Origin: Hepsetus odoe
Taxonomy: Eukaryota; Chordata; Actinopteri; Characiformes; Hepsetidae
Direction: 5' to 3'
Assembly (NCBI GenBank): GCA_017165825.1
Contig: CM029386.1
Location: 12,358,682 to 12,422,681 of the forward strand
Length of the DNA stretch: 64,000 nucleotides
Part shown: positions 13,475-25,100 of the stretch, piece by piece
Numbering within the stretch: position 1 is the stretch's first letter
How the letters are laid out: every line of letters starts with the position of its first letter
Made by a program: the position numbers and the translations under genes
The notes under the pieces: model-generated
The model's input: only the letters and a program-made list of their open reading frames with translations
What the model was told of the DNA's origin: nothing
The model's database searches: none

Positions 13475-14103
13475 CTAAATGAAGGCTAAACATGCACAAT
13501 GCACATTTTTGCAAAAAAAAAAAAAAAAACTAACTAACTTGATCAGTGCAAAGTGTATGCACACGTTTGTGTGCTACTTTTACAATCGCAGTTGAACTAC
13601 AAACTACTTTTTATGCACTAACGTGGGGATTTACAGTGAGTTTTAGCTGATTACACACACACACGCTCTTCTTGAGTGCATGTGCAAACTACATGGCATT
13701 ATCGTGACTGAACCTTCGCTGCCTTCTCCGCTTTAGTTTAGCGTCCAGGTTAAAAAGATGGGGGTCACTCATCCTGTGAAGGGGGTAGGACCCCAGTCTT
13801 ACTACTTTACTTCTTTGTGGAAAGACCGTTCTAATAGGCTTCAGGCCACGCACATGAAGGTGTCATTTTATCCAGTTATTTGGAAGTTTCTGCAGTTTTT
13901 TTTGTGTTTTTTTTTTTTTACCTCATACTTTTTTTAAATGCACATGGAGCATAGAAATACCCCAAGACACTAAAACATTAGTTAAACTCTAGAAGTCAGG
14001 TTATTACGTTCATTTTTCTGTTTTATGTAGGGACATAATTTAATAATAAGGTAGTTAATAACATTTGCATTCTAAATGTAGTCTGTACATTTCACTTCTT
14101 CCC

Positions 14104-14134
<31 letters not shown>

Positions 14135-15740
14135 CACAAAAATTGATAAAATAGTTGTTTTTTTTGTTTTTGTTCAACACTAAGCATGACACACATATCA
14201 CATCCAAATCATAATGTTCCCATTTCTCCAAATTACAAATACTAACACAGCTCTGTGTATTTCCAAACATAATTTCTTTGCTGTTTATTGAGCTGCAATG
14301 TTGCTGTTCAGGGAGATATAACTAACACCGACTTGAGCTCTGTTATCGCAGGCGATAACCGCGGCTTCTAAGGATTTAAAATGGGTCAACAGTGAACATT
14401 TAAACCTTACGTTCTCCATTGTTTTTATTTTTAACCCATGGTTCTAGTGCCTATACAATTTATCTACATTTGTGTTGGCTTTTTAAATGCAAAAAATCTG
14501 AAATTACCCATTAGGTTTGCACTAATAAACCATATGAAAAAAAGAAGAAAAAAAACAAACTTTTGTTAACATTAGTCAGTGGGACAGAATGTAATGTCAC
14601 TAAATGATGAAGGAAAAGGCTGAGAGAGAGGGGCGAAAAAATTCAAACCAATAAAAATTGAAATGTAATGAAGGAAAAATGCAATAAATTGTTTAAACCA
14701 GACCCTTAATTTTTATGCCTCACACAATTGGGGTAATGTTATATTTTATTTAATATGGTTTCCTAAAAAGTGGCTGCCATACTGTTATTATATGCATATT
14801 AGTTCGAGTTTATGCAAACTACATCGCTGTGGTATGAAGTGTTTTTATAGCACTTGATTCTTTAATATGCAATGTGAAAATCTGTGAATCTGAATTCAAC
14901 ATATCTGTGTTTAGCTTTGCTTTGCAACCAGAGCTAATACTGTTATTTTACATCTCAGTATCAAATACTGTGAGCTAGAAGGCATGCTTTTATGAACCCT
15001 TTGCGGTTTCTTTGAGAATGATCAGTACTATACAATATTTTGCTTTTATACTTGATACATTTATGTAGAATAGGCTGTTTTTCCTCCCTTATTTCTTTTC
15101 TCATGCCATTTGATCTGTGCTGGCAAAATTGACTACCTATCCTACTGTTATTTTTAAGCTTCAGAATTTGTACTGTTCCTGTACCGTTTTAAATACTGTT
15201 AACCCTACAAAAGGTGAGTTTTGACGTGCTTTACTGTTAAGAGAAGGAGAGGAGAATAACATTTATTTGGTAGCTTCTTAATTTAAAAAAAGAAAAGCTG
15301 AGCATTTTTCTAAAAGAAAACTAATCAGTGGAAGCACTTTCAGGTGCATTTTTTTTTTTTTTTCTCTCTTTTTTTTGTGTTTTTGTTGGCACCAGGGCTT
15401 CAGTCAGTGCAGAAGTCAGATGAAGACATAAATCAGGTGAATGTGAGAAGGTGCTGTGCACTTTTTTTTTAAAAGACAAAAACATATTTCCTGTATCAGA
15501 TTTAACTGCATGTTTTTAAACCCTGTGTTAAATCCTAGCTCGGCCGGTTTGTATTTGCAAGTAAGCGTTCGTTTGAATTTGCGTTCGTCTGATTATGCTC
15601 AAGATGTTTAGTCCTATCTAGGAATCTTTTATCCATTTCCAGTGTGTATGACAATAGTAATGTATTCAGGTGTGAAGTATGTTTGTCAATGATCATTTTG
15701 ATTTTAGGAAGTTACTGTTGATTTGCGGTAATTTGACTGT

Positions 15741-15746
15741 AATAAA
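15741..15746 (+). terminator. slk: slk distal polyadenylation signal AATAAA
   Basis: Canonical AATAAA with a downstream TTGTATATATTGTC context. It lies about 140 bp before the inverted polyadenylation signal of the converging col17a1 gene. Confidence 0.55.
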
Positions 15747-15859
15747 ACTTGTATATATTGTCATTTTATCTTCAAATATGCTTCTTATTCAGACGTTGAT
15801 GTTCCGTTTTGTAACTGTATTGTAAACGAAAGCAAATCATGTCATTTATTGACAGTTTT

Positions 15860-16737
15860 GTTTGGTAAGAAGATACATGTTTATTGAAAAAAAAATTTTT
15901 TTTTCCATATTATCGAAAAAATTCTTGAACATTTTTTGAAAAAACATACAAAACCGATAGACCTGCATACAGAGGTGTGAAAACAATGCATAAAAGGTAC
16001 ATTATTGTGCATGTTATGTTTTAAAAAGTACAAAAAATTCAAAGTACATAATTTTCACCTTATAAACTAAATCCCAAACTACAAACATGCAAGAAAATGA
16101 CACTCAACCTCAGCACATGTGTGAAAAGAAAGAATTTGATATTTAAAATGATCAATGCTGTGTTTAAACTCCCTCCTTAGAAGTTGTTTGTTTTTTTAAA
16201 GTGGAGTGAACGTGACTATCCTTGGCAACACAACAAAATTCAACCTCTTCATTTCACCCATACACACACGTGCAGCAGGGGGCAGCTATTGAAAGCTCCC
16301 AGGGAGCAGTGACAGGGACGGTACCTTGCTGAAGGGTACCTCAGGGTACCTGGTGAGGGAATCAAACCCACAATCTTCCGATCCGGGGCAACACCCTAAC
16401 CACTAAGCCACCGCTGTCCCAGGAGATCTTGACTATCCAAGATCCTACTGGACAAATACTATAAGAGCAAATTTCCGCATTATTATTTCAGCATAATCCT
16501 CAGTTCTAACGCAGTTTCTTTGACTAAAATGTTAATTCAGTCGTCACTATAAACGTTAAATATGTACACATGCTATATTTTGTTTCGTTTACGTCAAAAG
16601 ACTATTCAACCTGTTCCATTCACATTCTAAAGTTTATGTAAAAAATTTCCATTTCTATGAATTCGGCGCATTAATGGATCTTTCTCGACCTCAAACTTGC
16701 CCGCTATATTGTTTGCTCTCTTCATCAGTTGAATTTG
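15860..16737 (-). other. col17a1: col17a1 3' UTR with polyadenylation signal
   Basis: Sequence between the col17a1 stop (16738-16740) and a reverse-strand AATAAA (TTTATT on + at 15880-15885). A tRNA-derived SINE occupies about 16200-16420 inside it, so this SINE would be transcribed within the mRNA. The 3' end is inferred from the signal only. Confidence 0.5.
16200..16420 (-). mobile_element. tRNA-derived SINE (long-tail family)
   Basis: Reverse-orientation copy with the head GGGACAGCGGTGGCTTAGTG at 16420 and the tail near 16200, inside the col17a1 3' UTR. Confidence 0.8.
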
Positions 16738-19700
16738 TCACTGAACACTACTGCTTCTTCTTTTTCTTCTGAGACTCATGTAGGCAGCATCACCTGAAAC
16801 ATACACACAGGACTTCTTGATTATCGAAAAAATAAAACTTGCTGTTTGAAAACCTCATAAAAGCTACCAATTTAAGGACGAATATTCCACAGACATTTAA
16901 GGTGGTACCTTTTTCTCCTTTTTGTCCTTGAGGTCCATCATTTCCAGGATGTCCTGGTAAACCAGGAATACCTTGCTCTCCTCGAGGACCTAAATTTGAC
17001 CAATAATCATTGGACTTGATTCGGGATGCATTCGTAAAAATGCATTAGTCTGAAAGTGCTAATTCAGCTGATTGTGCATGTTTTTTCATTACTTTCGCAC
17101 ATACGACATTACTTTAAACATGACTCTTTAGAAGAAGTCTAATTTGCTTTGTGCATTTCTGCAAAAAATAAAATAAAATAAAAATAAATGTAATTAAATT
17201 GGATTAAATGAATGAATCACATGGTAAGTGAGTCCAGCTGTTCTGAATCAGTTTGTCAGTTTATTTGTGCTTGTAAAAGAAAACATTTTTAAGATATGTC
17301 AAAGTCATACCTCTTGGTCCTATGGGACCAGGGTATCCCATCTGTCCTTTCTGTCCAGGTCGGCCTGGTTGTCCCACAGTGGCGTGGTCTGGAAGGAAAA
17401 GTGACAAAAATGGATCAATTCTGGACTAGCATTTGTATGTATGCTGCAAGTAGCCAGTAATGCAGGAAAAAAAGTGATGACTTGGGGCTGCACAATATGA
17501 ACAAACATACTTGTGAACCCTGGTTGTGACAAAGTTCAAAATCTGTGCGTGACAGTATGAATTAAACTATGTATTTATTACAGATTGAATTATTAATGCC
17601 TATCAGCATAACCACATACTCATACCTGTAACGTCTGTCACTCGGGATACTTTCAGCAGAAAATGAACGAGAGCAAGTCTTTACTGTTAGTCATTGTGTC
17701 CGCTAGTCTCCTACCTTTAATATACTTAATGATCTCCGTCATGTTGCTGTAGGGTGTGAATGAATGTACTCCAGGAGGTCCAGGTGGTCCTGGAGGTCCA
17801 GGTGGCCCTTGCATAACTCGAGGATGGAAGTGTTGGGCATGACCATCAGACTTATCCAGCAGCAATAAACCATGGGCTGAAAAGACCACCAGAAACAGTT
17901 TAGAAGTGACATAGAAACAAAATGTCCACCTCTTGGGTGCTTCAAGGAAACCATTTAAGCAGAAACGATCACTGGTGTGCTGGACATTTTTCAAACCATC
18001 TGGGCTTTAGGTGGGTTTTGAAGTGTGCTTGCTTCAAGCTTAGTTTTTGGTAATCTTCCGTGGCCAGTGTTTTACTTACACTTGATGTAATTTACTACTT
18101 GCGCTGCGATACTGGGGTAATCCAAAGGCTCTCCTGCAAAAGAAAGTAAGAAGGTTTGGTAAAACTAAGTCTACTTCTAAAACTGATCAGTACTTATAGT
18201 GCAGGGAAACAAGCAATCATCCATCCATCCATTATCTGCCGCTTGTCCCAAACGGGGTCGCGGGGGAGTGCCGGTGTCCAACCCAGCGCACACAGGGCGA
18301 GGACGGGGGACGCACCCTGGACAGGTCGCCAGCCCATCGCAGGGAGACAAGCAATCAGATACTTGTTTTTTGTTATACTTTAAAAAAAAAGGAAAAAGTA
18401 TTCACTTATCACCCATTAAAAACATTTATACTTTATTATAGAGCCATTGACAATTCTAGCTTTTAGTTAAATGAAAGTGAAAAAGAAAGTGACAACCCTC
18501 GTCATTGCGAGGTCATGGCACAGCACACATGAACCACAACGAAATTGGACCTCTGCATTTAACCCATGCACACTCAAACCCGTGCAGCAGTGGGCAGCTA
18601 TTGAAAGCGCCCGGGGAGCAGTGATGGGGACGGTACCTTGCTCAAGGGTACCTCAGGGCAACCTATTGGGAAGGGGTTTGAACCCCTGATCCTCCGATCA
18701 TGCAGCTAACGCCCTAACCGCTAGGCCACCGCTGCCCCGCTACAAACACCAATCGAGCCAGCCAGGAGTCGAACCTAGAATCTTCTGATCCGTAGTCAGA
18801 CGCGTTATCCATTGCGCCACTGGCCCACCCCTAAATAAGATCTAAATAAGATATGGGTTAATTTTGGCCAACTTCACTTGGCATTTTTTCAGTTCCCCAA
18901 GGTTACAATAACTTTTCCCTCCATACAATTTCAGTGGGATTCAAGTCAGAGGACTGGCTAAGGGCTTTCAGCTTTTTAAGGGACACGTTGCTTTAAAATG
19001 GCCTTATTTTAGGGGTCATTTAGGGGGCATCTTCTCAGATGCAGTTTTTGATCTTCGATAAGTCCAGGTAAACTGCTTCATTCATGTTCTGTAAACCCCA
19101 GCATGATTTCCAGAGAAGGAGCCTCACATTATTATGCCACTTAATGTGGATATAGATATTGTCTGATTATTTTTTTCAAGCTTAAAATATAAGACTGTGA
19201 CCCTAAACACTGTGAGCTACACTGGGTGAAGACCCAAGAGCTGCCAAACCAAAATCACTGATTAATAAACAGGCGTAAACTGAATGGGTCGAAAAAGACG
19301 TGAAAAACAAAGCTGGGAAACCCTTAAAATGGGTGGAAGATACAAAAGCTGAGCTGAGAAAAGAGAGTGCAGGGCGACCAGAGAGTAAAACTCAAGGTCC
19401 TTAAACTACCGGCCCACCATAAAATGACCAGCAGGCTCATTGGTCCAATTTAGTGACAGCTGCAAAGAATTATTCTTCATTATCGTGTTTCTCTTCCGCG
19501 TTCACTAAAACTGTCTGACTCAACCTAGTGACCCGGCGGGACGAGTTCTTACAGACAGTATAAATGCTCTTTAGCAAGTATTTAATGCTAAGTTAGAAAC
19601 TTTCTTTCAAAGTCAAGAGGTGCTTAAGTGGTTAAAATAACTAGAACTATATGAACTTAGGGAAACTGTTGTCTGAATAACTTGTCCAGGGTGTGTCCCC

Positions 19701-22111
19701 GTCCTTCGCCCTGTGTGAGCTGGGATGGACTCCTGCACTCCCCCGCGACCCAACTTGGGACAAGCGGCAGAAAATGAATGAATGTTGTCTGAATACTCAG
19801 TGTTTCAGTAATAAACACTGAAACTGGGTTTTCCTAGGAAAAGAGGAAGGACAAAGAGGAGGTTTATGGGTGTGGTGAGAGAGGAGATGCAGGCAGTTAG
19901 TTTGAAGGAGGAAGATGCAGAGAAGTGGAGACACTTGATTTGCTGTGGCGACCCGTAAATGGGAGCAGCCGAAAGTAGAAGACGACTGAAATTGAAATTG
20001 AAAACTGAAAGGCTGAAAATACCCATGTCCACTACTTGGTGACCTTATTATTTAAATTACATTTGGGATAAATGTATAAAAGATAAAGGGAAAGGATTTG
20101 GAAGGTTTTCTCATAGGTTTGTCCTTTTATACCTCTGCTTTAGCAGTTTTTGGTCAAGATTTTAAAGGAGGCACGATGGCTCTTAGTGTCTAAGGTACTT
20201 CTAAGTTCTGGCTTACCTGCAGTGAAATACTCACTTTTAAGATATTCCTGCAGTTCAGCACGGAGAGGCTTTTGCTGTGCATTCTCAGCATAGGACACCA
20301 GCCCTCTTGTAATGCCAGGAGGTCCTTGAGGTCCAGGGGGTCCTGGAGGTCCCTGTGGTCCTCTAAAACCAGCATCTGCAACAAACAAAGGCTGGATGAG
20401 ACTAGAAAGGCATTTTTTGTGCAACACAGCCTAGGTAATTTACTTTATTAATCTATTAGTGGCCTAATGAGCAGAATAATGTTGGCTTACAAATTGTCTA
20501 GATGGGATATGGATGGTCTTATTGTCATCAATTGTTAATATACAAATTGCGGCCCTAAAGAAAAGGCATGTATTAAACTGGCAACCCTTTAAGTGGCATT
20601 TGTCACATTTTTTTTTTTTTGCACCACTGACATGGACATTTATATGCTAAAATCCAAAAACAAGCTTTAATTATTTTTTTTTTCTTCAATTGAGAATAGC
20701 CATGGCAAGGTGATTGTGCTAGTGTACTATGCTAATTATGTTTGAAGATGCTGCTTACTCTCCAGGTATCTCTGAATGTCTTCCAGACCAAACGTGCCAG
20801 TATAAGGAACTGGACCTGGGGGTCCAGGAGGTCCTGGGAAGCCAGGAACTCCAGCAGGGCCTGGTGAACCTGGTGGTCCAATGAGACCTCTATACTCTGA
20901 GTCTGTAGAGAAGGAAAATATAATTTTGTTGTTTTTCATGAGTACAGTTAACACATGGATGAAAGTAAAAGGCTTTTAGCATTATTTTTATTTATTATTA
21001 TCTGTATTATCAAACACTGCTCGGTTTTATTATATATCATTGGCATTATATATTATATATATTGGCCTATTCATGGAATCTTTTTCATCGAAAGTAATTG
21101 TTTTACATTGAGTGTCATCACCCTACATGTAGCTAATGTTTAAAATCATCAGTACCAATATCATCAGTGCAATATAAAGAATCAGAGATATTTAGGTGGT
21201 CCTGAGAGGAAACGCTTTATATAGACTATAAAAAATTACTTTGTAGAAGAAGAGAAAGATCGCCAAAAGATGTTCCTGGAAGTCCTGGAGGACCAGGTGG
21301 ACCTGGGGGTCCAGTTTGCCTAAGGATACCTTGCTCTGAAAATGCGAAAAAGCAGTTTTGGTTAATGGGTCTGTTTTTATGGTCTCATTAACAAAAAAGT
21401 GCATAACCTGAATCTTGGTTAAGAATTAACTTTAGAGCTTACCATTCATTAGATTGAGGACTCTTCCAGCCACTTCTTGAGTGTTAAACCCATAGCCACC
21501 AGGAATCCCCGGAGCTCCAGGTGGTCCTGGGGGGCCAACAAAGTACCGTCTCACCTCCTCCCCTGAATTACCAAACAGAGATTAATTGAGGCAAGTTAAT
21601 GTAAAATAATAGATATATCCAGTTTGTCTTTATTTAAAAAACCCTAACTATTACTGAATACTCACTTTGGATGTAACTGATAACACGTTCAGCCAAATCA
21701 ACATCAGAGATACTTCCAGGAGGTCCAGGGGGTCCAGGAGGACCAGCGAGGTAGTCTCTAATACCATCACCTTCATGATTAAACCAGAAAAGGTTTTAGT
21801 TTCACAGAATGTGGTCTTGGAAGCACAAGTTTAAGAAGATACTGGTCTGCCTAAATTGTAGAGAATGCTCACTTCTGAGGAAGTCTGAAAGCTGCTGAGC
21901 AACATCAGGTGCACTAGAACTATCACCAGGGGGTCCTGGAGGCCCAGGGGGACCTGGGGGTCCAGGAGCACTTCTGCTTCCACCTTATAACAGATGCACA
22001 ATAAGAAGCAAAATACACGCAACTATGTTCAAGGCTAAAATAATCCACAAGCTTTGTTCTTACCATAAGAATATCCTGGAATGCCAGGAGCCCCTGGAAC
22101 ACCAGCATCAC
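16738..22111 (-). CDS. col17a1: col17a1 exons 42-54: interrupted C-terminal collagen modules and tail
   Basis: Exons: 22064-22111, 21873-21983, 21666-21770, 21443-21562, 21240-21335, 20759-20902, 20217-20375, 18080-18133, 17715-17876, 17626-17649, 17311-17388, 16909-16989 and 16738-16793. Short GPPGPPGPPG blocks alternate with 12-30 residue non-collagen segments that end in a similar amphipathic motif: VAQQLSDFLR, LAERVISYIQ, VAGRVLNLMN, LEDIQRYLE, LRAELQEYLK, IAAQVVNYIK, MTEIIKYIK. The end is a last collagen stretch, GEQGIPGLPGHPGNDGPQGQ, and a basic tail RRKRRSSSVQ. This matches the alternating COL/NC layout of the mammalian distal ectodomain. Confidence 0.93.
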
Positions 22112-25100
22112 CTGCAGTCCACAAAAGTGAAAAAGTGAAAGTGACAACCCTTGTCATTGCAACGTCACAGCACAGCACACAGTGAACCACAACGAAATTG
22201 GACCTCTGCATTTAACCCATACACACAGGTGCAGCAGTGGGCAGCTATTGAAAGCACCCGGGGAGCAGTGACAGGGACAGTACCTTGCTCAAGGGTACCT
22301 CAGGGCAACCCACTGGGGAGGGAATTAAACCCACAATCTTCCAATACGGGGCCAATGCCCTCACCACTAGGCCACCGCTGCCCCCAAATGACAAAACTTA
22401 AATTTTCAAGCTGTCTCAGTTTACATCTGCATATGTTTCAAATATACTGTATCAGAACTATGAAAGCTGTTAACCACAGAGAATGTTATATACAAAATGG
22501 ACATCTCGAATACCTCATATTTTAGAAGTAATCAAATCTGCAGGCAGCTAACTTGACAATGTTTAAATTATATGATCTGTTGTTCGATAACTTTTCATGT
22601 CGTTCATTCATTCATATTAATATCAAGTTTAACAGTTTAGTAGTCATATATGTGCAAAAATATTTGACCAACAAAAGACCATATAACGCATCATACCTTT
22701 GGGCCCTTCAGGTCCTGCTGGACCCTCTGGACCTGGACCTCCTCTTGGGCCTGGGGGTCCTGCTGGACCTGGTATACCTGGTTTAAAAAATAGGAAAAAA
22801 GAGGTACCCAAAAGAAGTAAGAATGTTTAGAAGCCTGCAACAAATCCAAATATTTGGACCCACTCTTGCGTTTAAGCTTCCATGTATAGCTTTAAATTTA
22901 TATTTACAGCATTTAGCAGACGCTCTTATGCAGAGCAACTTCCATGTCCTGATTACAGGGACAGTCCCCCTGGAGCAACTCAGGGTTAAGGGTCTTGCTC
23001 AGGGATCCAGTGGTGGTAGTGCTAGAGGTGGGATTCGAACCTGGGACCTCTTGAGCCATAGGTCCGTAGGCAAGTATCCTTAATGTGCCAAAGGACCAAA
23101 TGTGCTGAATTTGATTACATTTATTTGTAAAAAGCGATGAGTTGACAAACTAGACCTACGTGATCTGACGAAGTTCACTGTGGAGCACTTACCAAGTCCA
23201 GGTTCTCCTGGTAATCCAGGATGTCCTGGCTCTCCTATAGCATAAATGTATTAATAATAATAAAATGTATTAATATATATTTGCTTATAAATTAATGTAT
23301 GCATAAATACACGTACATGTATATAGATATTAATTAATTAATTAGATTAGATTATGAATCAATTCATACCTGTGAATCCTTAAGAAGAGTAAGAAAGAAA
23401 TAATTAGTGCCATGGTCTCCTTATATATTAACTATATTTATCTCCTAGCTTATTTGTTTAAATTTACCTTGAGGTCCGGGAGGCCCAGGGGGCCCAGGTG
23501 GTCCTGCAAAGAAGGTGTCTGTTGGAATTAAGCAAGCCACAATTTAGATTAATCTCCCACGAAACATGCAGCTCTGGAAACATAGAGAGCAATAATGTAT
23601 GATACAGTATCAAAGTAACTTTCAAATGTACTACCTGGGGTGGGAAAAAAGCTTCCTGGTTCACCTTTCTCACCAGGTGGACCTGGAAGACCAGCACCTG
23701 AGAAGTAGGGAATGAAAGATGGAGATTCACTCAGAAGCACAGCATTTGAAACAGTTTGTTTACTAGTGTGTTTGCTGATAACATACCTGGCTCTCCAGGT
23801 GGACCACGTGGTCCTGGTGGGCCTTCTTTCCCCTTACCTTCATAACAACTCAAAAGGCATTACTTTAGAACAACTTAAGTAATTTATGTTATAGCAAAGC
23901 AATAAAAAAATAAAGTCAAATTTACCAGGTTCCCCTGGCTCTCCAGGAGGGCCAGGAGGACCAGGTGGACCAGCAACAGGTTGCTCTGGAATATTAAAAA
24001 TGATTTAAATGTTATTTAATAATTAAAGTAAATATGTAAAGTGTTTATTCTTTAAGATCAATCAGGCCATACTCTCAGACTTGGTGCTTTCCACAATTTT
24101 GACAGATACACCAGGCTCTCCTTGATCTCCCTTGTCACCTTTATCACCCTTTGGCCCTGCGAACACAGCGCTCATATATCAATATAATAAAGTCCTCAAG
24201 TCTTCCATTAAGAAATCCTTTGCAGATGGTGAGTAAATGTCCAGCACTGGAACAGATGCAGATATAGTAAATGTCATTTAATACAAGAAATGTAAGAAAT
24301 AATTCATATGAACTCAACATATTTCCTAGTGCTGTAAAATAGTATCAATTAATTATTATAGAAAAATCTAGAAAAAATTTATATTAATGCATTTAGCAGA
24401 TGCTCAAATCCTAAATGGGTGACATGATCTCATTGGTTTAATATGATTTGTTGACCTAATTTTCTAATTTTCAAAAAATGTTAAAAAAAAAACAACATTT
24501 TTTGGCCTACTTTTAACTTGCCAATAAAGTGTTTCTGCAGTGCACAAACAATATACAATGGACCTTCATTTTCATTCTCTTAAATACCTGAAAGTGAAAC
24601 TCTTACCTGGTGACCCAGGAAGGCCAGCAGGACCAATAGGACCTAAATACAGAAAACAAACCCTTAGGAGTCCAACACACGCTTTATCATTTTGCATTTT
24701 TAAAATGTGTTCTATATATTAGCAGACAGAGAGGACAAAGCTGAACATCTGTATATTTTAGACGATCAAGATGGCCTACCTGACAGTCCAGGTGCTCCAG
24801 CAGGACCTGTTGCTCCAGCAGGTCCAGGTGGTCCAGGAATGGACACAGTGTTGGAGGTAGAGCCTGTCAGGGAAGAGGAGTTGGAACAGATATCAACACA
24901 TTACACTTCAAAGGAATAGTCAGACATACATTCATAGCAATAAATTAAATTACACAGCCACTAATTAGCGTTATACCAATGACGGTGTAGTACCTGCTGA
25001 CATACTATCAAAAGCTACACTATTCAGTGGAGAGAATTTTTAGGATCTGAGCCAAAAAGCGTCTCACCTGCAGAGATAACTCTTCCAGGTTCACCTGGAT

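Larger units (their letters stand above)
13453..15760 (+). other. slk: slk 3' UTR
   Basis: AT-rich non-coding sequence follows the TAA stop, beginning with a (CA)n tract directly after the stop codon and an A-run near 13515. A longer A-run lies at 14107-14132. Several AATAAA-like hexamers occur; the one at 15741-15746, followed by T/G-rich sequence, is the best distal polyadenylation signal. The exact end is inferred. Confidence 0.6.
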
